This document shows, piece by piece, positions 1-6,523 of a DNA stretch of 11,504 bases. The translations under genes and the position numbers were made by a program. Position 1 is the first letter of the stretch, and every line of letters starts with the position of its first letter. The notes under the pieces are model-generated. The model saw nothing but the letters and a program-made list of their open reading frames with translations. It was not told where the DNA came from and ran no database searches. Source of the DNA: Alphaproteobacteria bacterium (GTDB taxonomy: Bacteria; Pseudomonadota; Alphaproteobacteria; UBA8366); the NCBI GenBank assembly GCA_030743445.1, contig JASLSL010000287.1:1-11504 (forward strand), in the 5' to 3' direction.

Positions 1-840
1 GGTGCTGACCGTCTGCTTGAGGATGGTCGAGACCTGTTTGAAGCGGGAATCAGTACGCATCAGGTAATCGGCGCCGACCAGGTAGGTCTCGCCGGTCTCG
101 CCCATGCCGGCGGTGACATGCATGATCTCGTTGATCTCTCCAATCGGCATTTGAAAGGCCAGCACACCGATCGTCTTGCCCGCCTCGCGAACCGGGGTCG
201 AAACGAAGCTGGCGGGTGCCCCTTTGCTTGGTGCGTAGGGTTTGAAGTCGCTGAACATCCAATTGCGCGACGGGTTCGCGTTGAGGGCGCCTCGGACCAC
301 GCGGCCCAGGCCCGTTCGGCGCCATTCACCAGTCAGCAGATTGGTCGCGAAATCAGGCTCCTTTTCGACCGAGTAGATCAGGTCACCACTGAGGTTGAAG
401 AGGAAGTCGTCGTAGTAGCCCCGTACCTTGCGAATGAGCTCGAACCACTTGTGATAGCGCTCGTGCGTCCGCGCGTAGGCGCGGATGCCCGGCTCATCGG
501 GGGTCGATTCCGTGTTTCCTGCGCTGATCTGATTTTTTGAGTCGTAGATCCATTTAAGGGTGCGCCGGCCGGGCTCGCTGATTGCATAGTAGGCGGTCGT
601 GAAATCGACAATCGCGTCCTTGACATCGCGACTCGACGCGACGATTCGAAGATCCTGCTCGATGGATTGAAGGTACTTGGTCAGGGTTGCGTGACGGGAT
701 TCCCGCAACGCTACCAGTTCCGAGCCTGCGGCATCCTGCAGCTCCCGTGACGCCATGTAATAACTGGATACCCCCACAGTTGCTGCAGCAACAAGCGAGC
801 ACCCAACGATCAGGAGTGATATGCGTGGGGCGATTTTCAT
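1..840 (-). CDS. Methyl-accepting chemotaxis-like sensor, N-terminal part (partial, runs off the left edge)
   Basis: The reading frame starts with ATG at 840 and stays open for 280 codons to the window edge; the C-terminal half is missing. A Shine-Dalgarno sequence (GGGAAGAG, 847-854) lies 6 nt before the ATG. Residues 1-6 are short and basic and residues 7-30 form a hydrophobic helix (ISLLIVGCSLVAAATVGVSS), as expected of an uncleaved signal anchor. Residues about 35-280 are hydrophilic and look like the periplasmic ligand-binding Cache region of chemoreceptors and of some HAMP-containing cyclases and kinases. Typical stretches are FLFNLSGDLIYSVEKEPDFA (147-166), GKTIGVLAFQMP (221-232) and GETGETYLVGADYLMRTDSR (247-266). 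The output domain (MCP signalling, cyclase or kinase) is outside the window, so chemotaxis is the likeliest but unproven role. Codon use looks less GC-biased than in prfB-glmE. The gene is divergent from prfB. Confidence 0.85.
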   Translation of the reverse strand, partial: MKIAPRISLLIVGCSLVAAATVGVSSYYMASRELQDAAGSELVALRESRHATLTKYLQSIEQDLRIVASSRDVKDAIVDFTTAYYAISEPGRRTLKWIYDSKNQISAGNTESTPDEPGIRAYARTHERYHKWFELIRKVRGYYDDFLFNLSGDLIYSVEKEPDFATNLLTGEWRRTGLGRVVRGALNANPSRNWMFSDFKPYAPSKGAPASFVSTPVREAGKTIGVLAFQMPIGEINEIMHVTAGMGETGETYLVGADYLMRTDSRFKQVSTILKQTVST

Positions 841-1146
841 AGCGATCTCTTCCCGGAAACGCGCTTTTCAGTCGCGGGAATCCTTGGTTAACATTGAACG
901 CCTGAGGCGATTATGATCGTAGGAATGAGTGACGGCAAATTTTCAAGGATGTTGAAGATTGCCGGTACAATCGTTAGTTGGCGCGAGCCCGACTAAACGG
1001 CAACACGTTGTTTCTCCGGAATTTCGTTTTCGTGGATGCTAATCCTCGGCCGAACCGGCCCACCTCCCGTTCCCGCGGCCTCTTGCGTCTTTCGCCCTCA
1101 TTCCGTACATGGACAGGCAGCCCTATTGTTCAGCGGGAGGACAATC
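841..1146. other. Divergent intergenic region between the sensor gene and prfB
   Basis: These 306 bases hold no convincing gene. The left end carries the ribosome-binding site and candidate promoter of the minus-strand sensor. For prfB, TACAAT at 966-971 is a good -10 hexamer but has no good -35 at the right distance. A short inverted repeat, GGCCG/CGGCC with a 3-nt loop, lies at 1048-1060 and has no T-run. Open frames crossing the region lack a start with a ribosome-binding site and show no recognisable protein. Confidence 0.6.
910..938 (-). promoter_or_regulatory. Candidate sigma70-type promoter of the chemoreceptor-like gene
   Basis: Read on the minus strand, TTGCCG (933-938) and CATAAT (910-915) are separated by 17 nt. 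They match 4/6 and 5/6 of the -35 and -10 consensus. A start near 903 would give a leader of about 60 nt before the ATG at 840. Seen by eye only; no motif scoring was possible. Confidence 0.4.
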
Positions 1147-2296
1147 GTGCGCGCCGAAACCCAGGCCATGGTCGACGAGATCAAGCAGTCGCTCGAACTG
1201 CTGAGGAGGCATCTTTGACCTCGATGCCTCGACACGCCGGCTCGAGGAGCTGAACAGCCTCGCCGAAGACCCGGAACTTTGGAACGACACCGAGCGCGCC
1301 CAGCGGGTGATGCGCGAGCGCACCCGCGTGGATCAACGCATCAACGGCTATCTCGAACTCGAGCGCAGGCTCGAGGAAAACACCGAGCTGATCGAGCTCG
1401 CCGAGGCCGACGACGACAACGAGATCATCGCCGAGGCCGAGGCGGCGTTGACCTCACTGCGCGACGTCGCCGGCAAGCGTCAGCTCGAAAGCCTGCTCTC
1501 GGGCGAGGCCGACGGCAACGATTGTTTCCTCGAGGTTCATGCCGGGGCCGGCGGCACCGAGTCTCAGGACTGGGCCCAAATGCTGACCCGAATGTACGTG
1601 CGCTGGGCCGAGCAGCACGGCCACAAGGTCGAATGGATCGAAGAGTCCGAGGGCGAGGAAGCGGGGCTGAAATCGGCCACCGTCAGGGTCGCCGGCGACA
1701 GCGCCTATGGCTGGCTCAAGACCGAGGTCGGGGTCCATCGCCTGGTCCGTATCTCGCCGTTCGACGCCCAGTCGCGGCGCCATACCAGCTTCGCCTCGGT
1801 CGGCGTCTATCCGGTGCTCGACGACCACATCGAGGTCGAGATCCTCGACAAGGACTTGCGGGTCGATACCTACCGCGCCTCGGGTGCCGGCGGTCAGCAC
1901 GTCAACAAGACCGACAGCGCGGTGCGGATCACCCACACCCCGACCGGTATCGTCGTGCAGTGCCAGAACACCCGCTCCCAGCACAAGAACAGGGCGACCG
2001 CGATGAACATGCTGCGCGCCCGGCTCTACGAGGCCGAGATCGCGCGCCGCGAGGAAGAGACCCAGGCCGAGCACGACGCCAAGACCGACATCGGCTGGGG
2101 TCATCAGATCCGGTCCTACGTCCTGCACCCCTATCAGATGGTCAAGGATTTGCGCACCGGGGTCGAGAAGGGCAACGCCCAGGGCGTGCTCGACGGCGAC
2201 CTCGACCCGTTCCTCGAGGCCGCATTGGCCGGGCAAGTGGGTGGGGAAAGCGCCAAAGGGGATGAAAAGGGGGACGACGGGGAGGCGGCACCGTGA
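1147..2296 (+). CDS. prfB: Peptide chain release factor 2 (RF2), made by programmed +1 frameshifting
   Basis: RF2 recognises UGA and UAA stop codons and triggers peptide release on the ribosome. The chosen start is GTG at 1147, with GGGAGG (1135-1140) 6 nt upstream. Zero frame encodes 23 codons (MRAETQAMVDEIKQSLELLR..) and meets TGA at 1216-1218. Skipping T1216 continues in the +1 frame from GAC at 1217 to TGA at 2294-2296, giving 382 residues. The anticodon-like SPF tripeptide is at 203-205 (VRISPFDAQSRRH) and the catalytic GGQ loop at 248-250 (RASGAGGQHVNKTDS), close to the E. coli positions. Residue 244 is Ala, where E. coli K-12 has the unusual Thr246. The protein is about 17 residues longer than E. 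coli RF2 because of an acidic, glycine-rich tail after about residue 361. A start at 1307 would remove the N-terminal helices and is not the real start. The stop overlaps the glmS start (GTGA). Confidence 0.97.
1204..1219 (+). promoter_or_regulatory. prfB: RF2 autoregulatory +1 frameshift site
   Basis: The bases AGG AGG CAT CTT TGA C show every element of the known RF2 recoding site. There is an internal Shine-Dalgarno-like AGGAGG (1204-1209), a 3-nt spacer, the slippery CTT codon (1213-1215), and an in-frame TGA followed by C (a poor termination context). When RF2 is scarce the ribosome pauses at UGA, tRNA-Leu slips from CUU to UUU, and translation continues in the +1 frame. When RF2 is abundant, translation ends after 23 codons. 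The spacing is the same as in E. coli. Confidence 0.96.
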
Positions 2297-2757
2297 CCGC
2301 GGCCGAAGCGGCCGGCGGCTCTCCGCACCGAACCCTGATCACCGGGGTGATCGGCTCCGACACCCATATCGTCGGCACCCGGATTCTCTCGATGGGGCTC
2401 GAGAAGGCGGGCTACAAGGTGGTGGCGCTCGGCGCGCTTACCCCGGCCGAGGAGTTCGTCAAGGCGGCGATCGAAACCGACGCCGATGCGATCATGATCT
2501 CCTCGCTCTATGGCCAGGGCGAGCTCGACTGCCGCGGCTTCCGCGATCTCTGCGTCGAAGCGGGCATCGGTGGAGTGTTGATCTATGTCGGCGGCAATCT
2601 GGTCGTCGGCAAGCAGAGCTGGGCGGAGGTCGAGCAACGCTATCTCGACATGGGGTTCGACCGCGCCTTCCCGCCGGACACCCGGCTCGACGGGGTGCTG
2701 GTGGCGCTGGCGGCGGATTTTTCGACGCGCGGACAAGTCGAAAAGGAGGTCGGCTGA
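2293..2757 (+). CDS. glmS: B12-binding small subunit of a glutamate mutase-type mutase
   Basis: This 154-residue protein closely resembles clostridial GlmS/MutS (about 137 residues), which binds adenosylcobalamin and pairs with GlmE. The B12-binding signature DxHxxG is present as GVIGSDTHIVG (Asp23, His25, Gly28); this His replaces the dimethylbenzimidazole ligand on cobalt. The other conserved cofactor-tail loops, SSLYGQGE and YVGGNLVVGK, are intact. Residues 1-13 and about the last 15 are extra compared with clostridial GlmS. GTG at 2293 overlaps the prfB stop by 4 nt (GTGA), so translation is probably coupled to prfB. The stop overlaps the glmL ATG by one base (TGATG). The fold and B12 role are secure. 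The substrate depends on the partner GlmE, which has an altered substrate site here. Confidence 0.94.
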   Translation: MTAAEAAGGSPHRTLITGVIGSDTHIVGTRILSMGLEKAGYKVVALGALTPAEEFVKAAIETDADAIMISSLYGQGELDCRGFRDLCVEAGIGGVLIYVGGNLVVGKQSWAEVEQRYLDMGFDRAFPPDTRLDGVLVALAADFSTRGQVEKEVG

Positions 2758-4178
2758 TGGCAGCCGCCCTGTTGATCGATTTCGGCAGCACCTACACCAA
2801 GCTGCGCGCGGTCGACCTGGACGCGGCAGAAGTGCTCGGCGCCGGGCAGGGGCCCTCCACGGTCGAGAGCGACGTCACGATCGGCCTCGAAGCCGGGCTC
2901 GCCGATCTCGAAGCGCGGCTCGGCGGGCTGCCCGAGTTCCGCTACCGATTGGCGGCGAGCAGTGCGGCCGGCGGGCTGCGCATGGCGACCGTCGGCCTGG
3001 TCAAGGAGTTGACCGGCGAGGCGGCGCGGCAGGCGGCACTCGGCGCCGGCGCCAAGCTGGTCGGGACCTTCGCCTACGAGCTGACCGGCGGCGACGTGGC
3101 CGAGATCGAGGCCCTGGCGCCGGATATACTTTTGCTCGCCGGCGGCACCGACGGCGGCAACAAGGAAGTCATCCTTGCCAACGGGGCACTGCTCGCCGAC
3201 GCCGCTCTCGATTGTCCGGTGATCGTCGCCGGCAACCGCAACGCGGCGGCAGAGGTCGAGCGCCGGCTCGCCGAAGCGGGCAAGACGGCGATCATGGCCG
3301 AGAACGTGATGCCGGAGTTCGGCGAGCTCAACATCGAGCCGGCGCGTGCCGCGATCCGCCAGGTCTTCATCGACCGGATCGTCCACGCCAAGGGCATCGA
3401 CAAGGCGGCGGGCTCGTTCGACCGGGTGTTGATGCCGACCCCGGCGGCGGTGCTCGAAGGGGCGCGGCTGCTGTCGCAAGGGACCGAAGGCCGCGACGGG
3501 CTCGGACCCTTGCTGGTGATCGACGTCGGCGGGGCCACGACCGATGTGCATTCGATCTCCTCCGGCGCCTCGACGCGGGACGACGTGGTGGTCCAGGGCC
3601 TGCCCGAGCCCCTGGTCAAGCGCACGGTCGAGGGCGATCTCGGCATGCGGATCAACGCCGCGGCGACCGTCGAGGCGGCCGGCGTCGACCGGGTCGCGGC
3701 CGACGCGGGACTGGAACCAGAGAAAGTGACCGAATTGGTCGGCCGATTGGTCGGCGAGATCGAGCGGTTGCCGGAGACGCCGGACGAGGCCGCACTCGAT
3801 CGGGCATTGGCGCGGGCCGCGGTGCGGCTCGCCGCGGCGCGCCATGCCGGCACGGTCAAGACGGTCCATACGCCGACCGGACCGGTCCAGGTTCAGCGCG
3901 GCAAGGACCTGACCGAGGTCGCGGCGGTGATCGGCACCGGCGGCGTATTGGTCCATGGCGCGGACGCGGGGTCGGTACTCGAGGCGGCGTGCGCCGACGC
4001 GGTCGATCCGCTTTCGCTCAGGCCGCGCGCCCCGCGGCTGTTGATCGACCGCGACTATCTGCTGTTTGCCTGCGGCCTGCTCGCCGAGGTCGAGCCGCAA
4101 GCCGCGTTCGACCTGGCGCGAGGTGGTCTCGACGGCGACCGGGAGGAGGTGGCGGGTGAGCGCCAAAGCATCGCCTGA
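2757..4178 (+). CDS. glmL: GlmL/MutL family ATPase, probable mutase reactivase
   Basis: This 473-residue protein (about the family's normal length) belongs to the ASKHA actin-like ATPases. GlmL/MutL is encoded between the two glutamate mutase subunit genes in clostridia and is thought to exchange damaged cobalamin or act as a chaperone. Visible nucleotide-binding motifs are phosphate-1 IDFGSTYTKL (7-16), phosphate-2 VIDVGGATTDVHS (254-266) and the adenosine-side motif VIGTGGVLVHG (391-401). LLLAGGTDGGNKEVI (125-139) is also typical of the family. The ATG at 2757 has a perfect AGGAGGT (2744-2750) 6 nt upstream. The 3' end overlaps glmE by 23 nt. No key motif is missing, so the ATPase is probably active. 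It is unrelated to DNA-repair MutL. Confidence 0.95.
   Translation: MAAALLIDFGSTYTKLRAVDLDAAEVLGAGQGPSTVESDVTIGLEAGLADLEARLGGLPEFRYRLAASSAAGGLRMATVGLVKELTGEAARQAALGAGAKLVGTFAYELTGGDVAEIEALAPDILLLAGGTDGGNKEVILANGALLADAALDCPVIVAGNRNAAAEVERRLAEAGKTAIMAENVMPEFGELNIEPARAAIRQVFIDRIVHAKGIDKAAGSFDRVLMPTPAAVLEGARLLSQGTEGRDGLGPLLVIDVGGATTDVHSISSGASTRDDVVVQGLPEPLVKRTVEGDLGMRINAAATVEAAGVDRVAADAGLEPEKVTELVGRLVGEIERLPETPDEAALDRALARAAVRLAAARHAGTVKTVHTPTGPVQVQRGKDLTEVAAVIGTGGVLVHGADAGSVLEAACADAVDPLSLRPRAPRLLIDRDYLLFACGLLAEVEPQAAFDLARGGLDGDREEVAGERQSIA
4144..4158 (+). promoter_or_regulatory. glmE: Ribosome-binding site and GTG start of glmE inside the end of glmL
   Basis: AGGAGG at 4144-4149 is followed by 6 nt and GTG at 4156. 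It decides the glmE start: the frame is open from 4066, but the upstream residues only shadow glmL coding sequence. The protein beginning at 4156 matches the expected GlmE length. Confidence 0.85.
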
Positions 4179-5652
4179 CGCGGTTCCGTTCTCGGAAGCG
4201 CGCATCCCGGACGACGACTTCGCCCGGATGCGGGAAGAGAACCTGGCGCGCTGGCCGACCGGAGCCGGGGTCGATTTCGAGGCCGCGGTCGACCGCCACC
4301 TGGCGCTGCCCGAGCACAAGCGGCTCGGTTTCGTCATGCGCCGGGCCGATGCCGAAGGCCGCTGCCTGACCCAGCCGCGCGGCGGCTTCGCGACCTTCGA
4401 GATGCAGAAGGAGCTGATGCAGGCGCTCGATCGCGACGGGCTCGCCGACGTGGTGCCGACGACGACCGACAGCTATACCCGCAACGAGCGCTGGCCCCAG
4501 GCCGAGGCCGGGGTCGAGGAATCGAAGAAGCTCGGCCGCTCGATGCTCAACGGCTTCCCAATCGTCAACTACGGGGTCGATATCTGCGCCGAGCTGGTCG
4601 CGGCGATCGACAAGCCGGCGATCGTGCTGTCCGGCACCGCGATGCCGCGGCTGACCTCGGAGATCGTGCTCGCCGGCGGCTACAGCGGCTACCTCGGCTC
4701 GGGCATCGCCTACACGACCTCCTACACCAAGGAGGTTTCGATCGAGGACGGCATCCGCAACTACCAATACCTCGATCGCCTGGCCGCGATGTATGCCGAG
4801 CGCGGCGTCGACCTGCACCGCCGCCAGCCCGGGTTCTTGACCGGCACCAACATCCCGCCCTGCATCGCGATCGTGGTCGCGGTGCTCGACGTGCTGCTGG
4901 CGGCGGGCCAGGGGGTGCGCAATTACGGGCTCGAGCTCGGCCAGGCGCTGCACCTCATACAAGATTCGGCGGCGATCCACGCCTGCCGCGAGTTGTGCCA
5001 GGAATATCTTGAGAAGAAAGGCTACGACGATGTGTTCACGCCGGTGATCTCGTTGCACTGGATGGGGGCGTGGCCCTATGACGACGCCCAGGCGGCCGCC
5101 TTGCTGGCTTATGGCGGAACCTTGGGGGCGGTCGGTGGTGCTGTCAGCGTCACCACCAAGAGCACCCACGAGGCCTTCGGCCTGCCGACGCCCGAGAAGA
5201 ACGTCGAGGGCCTCAAGATCACCCGCATGGCGATCTACTTGGCGCGTCACACCCGGCTCGACGACAATCCGGAGTTCCTGGAAGAGAAGGAACTGATCGG
5301 CCGCGAGGTCCGCCCGATCGTCGACAAGGTGCTGGAAATGGGCGACGGCGACGCCGCGCTCGGCACGGTGCGCGCCATCGAGGCCGGCGTGCTCGACATC
5401 CCCTGGTCGCCGAACCGCCAATGCCAAAGCCGCATCCTGCCGGCGCGTGACACCGACGGCTACCTCCGCATCCTCGAGGCCGGCGATATGCCGTTTCCCA
5501 AGGACGTGCTGGAAATCCACGAGGCGAAGCTGCGCCGGCGGGCCGAGCGCGACGGCGTGCCCTACGACCAGGACCTCGCGGTCACCAGCGTGTTCGAGAT
5601 GTCCGAGAAGCTCGCGGACCTGATGCCCTTCGCCTGGGGCGAGGGCCACTAA
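4156..5652 (+). CDS. glmE: GlmE-family catalytic subunit of a B12 carbon-skeleton mutase; substrate uncertain
   Basis: This 498-residue protein is similar along its whole length to clostridial glutamate mutase epsilon subunit (about 485 residues), a TIM-barrel that converts L-glutamate to (2S,3S)-3-methylaspartate with adenosylcobalamin held by GlmS. Family stretches include WPTGAGVDFEAAV, LTQPRGGFA, TDSYTRNERW, LLNGFP-like MLNGFPIVNYGVD, FLTGTNIPP and KSTHEAFGLP. Using Clostridium cochlearium numbering recalled from the known structure, this protein aligns at a constant offset of +9. R66 is R75, R100 is R109, Y177 is Y186, Y181 is Y190, and the cofactor-ribose contacts K326/E330 are K335/E339. 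In contrast R149 is Leu158, H150 is Ser159 and E171 is Leu180. Cofactor binding is thus kept while substrate-recognition residues are changed, so glutamate may not be the substrate. No methylaspartate ammonia-lyase gene lies in the window. It is the last gene of the prfB-glmS-glmL-glmE cluster. Confidence 0.9.
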   Translation: MSAKASPDAVPFSEARIPDDDFARMREENLARWPTGAGVDFEAAVDRHLALPEHKRLGFVMRRADAEGRCLTQPRGGFATFEMQKELMQALDRDGLADVVPTTTDSYTRNERWPQAEAGVEESKKLGRSMLNGFPIVNYGVDICAELVAAIDKPAIVLSGTAMPRLTSEIVLAGGYSGYLGSGIAYTTSYTKEVSIEDGIRNYQYLDRLAAMYAERGVDLHRRQPGFLTGTNIPPCIAIVVAVLDVLLAAGQGVRNYGLELGQALHLIQDSAAIHACRELCQEYLEKKGYDDVFTPVISLHWMGAWPYDDAQAAALLAYGGTLGAVGGAVSVTTKSTHEAFGLPTPEKNVEGLKITRMAIYLARHTRLDDNPEFLEEKELIGREVRPIVDKVLEMGDGDAALGTVRAIEAGVLDIPWSPNRQCQSRILPARDTDGYLRILEAGDMPFPKDVLEIHEAKLRRRAERDGVPYDQDLAVTSVFEMSEKLADLMPFAWGEGH

Positions 5653-5665
5653 AGCCACGGGGCTT
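5652..5665 (+). terminator. Weak hairpin just after glmE
   Basis: AAGCC (5652-5656) and GGCTT (5661-5665) form a 5-bp stem with a 4-nt loop, starting on the last base of the glmE stop codon. A second small stem, CGAAT/ATTCG, follows at 5666-5682. No T-run follows, so this is at best a weak or Rho-assisted end of the operon. Confidence 0.2.
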
Positions 5666-5691
5666 CGAATTCGTCCGATTCGTGGTACAAT
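5664..5691 (+). promoter_or_regulatory. Candidate promoter of the small membrane protein gene
   Basis: TACAAT (5686-5691) is a 5/6 match to the -10 element. A weak -35, TTCGAA (5664-5669), lies 16 nt upstream. A start near 5698 would give a leader of about 30 nt before the ATG at 5727. Judged by eye. Confidence 0.3.
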
Positions 5692-5726
5692 AAACCCGTG
5701 CCAGCGCAGCATCGGGACATTCCGAA

Positions 5727-6101
5727 ATGTTGCCCCGGATCACCAATCTCGACTGTCCGCAACGGGAAGACGCGCATGCCGTCGCCGCGACCAAGGCGGT
5801 GCTGGGCATCGGCGAGTTCGAACTGTTTCGCCTCGCCCACCGCTGGTTCCTCGGCAGCGAGGCCGACGAGAAGGCGTTGGAGCGGGTTTTCATGGCTTTC
5901 CTGTTCGGCGGGGCGGCGCCGATGTGGGTGCGGCAGTACTGCCGGGCGGTGCGCGACGCGGCGGCCGAGGACGCGCTCGACCCGCGGCGTTTCGGTCTCG
6001 AGCGGTTGCCGCGCCGGATCACGCCGCCGGGCCCGCTCTATCTGGCGATTATGTGGTCCGCCGGCCTGGCGATCTGTATCGCGTTTTCGCTGACCGGCTG
6101 A
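5727..6101 (+). CDS. Hypothetical protein with a C-terminal membrane segment
   Basis: I do not recognise this 124-residue protein. The ATG at 5727 has a GGGA (5714-5717) 9 nt upstream. Residues 11-80 look alpha-helical and mixed in charge, with an aromatic-rich centre (EFELFRLAHRWFLG, 30-43; VFMAFLFGGAAPMWVRQYC, 54-72). A basic linker (RRFGLERLPRRITPPGP, about 87-103) precedes one hydrophobic segment (LYLAIMWSAGLAICIAFSL, 104-122) that ends two residues before the stop. This suggests a tail-anchored inner-membrane protein with a cytoplasmic N-terminal domain. Coding is supported by third-position GC bias, a plausible promoter and a compact fit: it begins 74 nt after glmE and ends exactly against the convergent RidA-family gene. 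It could be part of the mutase transcript or separate. Confidence 0.75.
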   Translation: MLPRITNLDCPQREDAHAVAATKAVLGIGEFELFRLAHRWFLGSEADEKALERVFMAFLFGGAAPMWVRQYCRAVRDAAAEDALDPRRFGLERLPRRITPPGPLYLAIMWSAGLAICIAFSLTG

Positions 6102-6491
6102 TCAGTCGACTTTTGCCGCGACCGCCTCGATCTCGATCAGCAAATCGGGGGTGGCGAGCGCGCCGATCATGATCATTGTCGAGGCCGGCGCGAATTGGCC
6201 GACATATTTGTCCCGGACCGCGCGAAAGCCACCCATGTAGCCCGCATTGACCAGATAGGTATTGATGCGGACCAAGTCCTCGGCGCCCATATTGGCCGCT
6301 TCCAGCACCGCCAGAATGTTCTCGAACACTTGCGTCGCCTGGCCCTCGATGCTGTCGGGGATCGAGCCGTCGGGCGCGATCGCGACTTGGCCCGAAATGT
6401 AAAGCCAGCGGGCGCCGGCCGGCGCCTCGACGCCATGGCTGTAGTCCGAAAGCGGTGCGGCGACGGTATCCGGATTGTGTTTCGCGAGCAT
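6102..6491 (-). CDS. RidA/YjgF/UK114 family protein lacking the catalytic arginine
   Basis: This 129-residue protein has the normal length and pattern of the small trimeric Rid family: WLYISGQVAIAPDGSIPDSI (29-48), QVFENILAVLEAA near 54-66 and LIEIEAVAAKVD at the C-terminus. Archetypal RidA hydrolyses reactive enamine/imine intermediates released by PLP enzymes and needs an arginine (R105 in E. coli, in PARSxVEV). Here the matching stretch is FAPASTMIMIGALATPDLLI, with Ser104 in place of the arginine and one extra residue after it. It therefore belongs to a Rid subgroup without classical deaminase activity, and its function is unknown. The ATG at 6491 has GAGGAGG 7 nt upstream. It lies 32 nt downstream of glnE on the same strand and is probably co-transcribed with it. 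Confidence 0.93.
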   Translation of the reverse strand: MLAKHNPDTVAAPLSDYSHGVEAPAGARWLYISGQVAIAPDGSIPDSIEGQATQVFENILAVLEAANMGAEDLVRINTYLVNAGYMGGFRAVRDKYVGQFAPASTMIMIGALATPDLLIEIEAVAAKVD

Positions 6492-6523
6492 GGTGATGCC
6501 TCCTCGTCAGGTTTGGTTGTTGG

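Noticed and set aside
118..540. Plus-strand 140-codon frame opposite the sensor gene
   Set aside because: It has no ribosome-binding site or recognisable domain and lies opposite a clear Cache-domain reading frame.
966..971. TACAAT as a prfB promoter
   Set aside because: The -10 is good, but no -35 with acceptable match lies 16-18 nt upstream, so it is mentioned only in the intergenic entry.
1048..1060. Inverted repeat GGCCG-AAC-CGGCC upstream of prfB as a terminator or operator
   Set aside because: It has only a 5-bp stem with no T-run and no second copy, as expected by chance in GC-rich DNA.
1216..1218. Premature stop making prfB look like a pseudogene
   Set aside because: The TGA is embedded in a complete RF2 recoding signal with exact spacing, and the downstream frame is intact through SPF and GGQ.
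2640..4337. Minus-strand open frame of 565 codons opposite glmL
   Set aside because: It is a shadow of the GC-rich glmL coding strand; GlmL motifs are clear on the plus strand.
4018..5712. Minus-strand open frame of 564 codons opposite glmE
   Set aside because: It is a shadow frame with no domain; glmE is unambiguous on the other strand.
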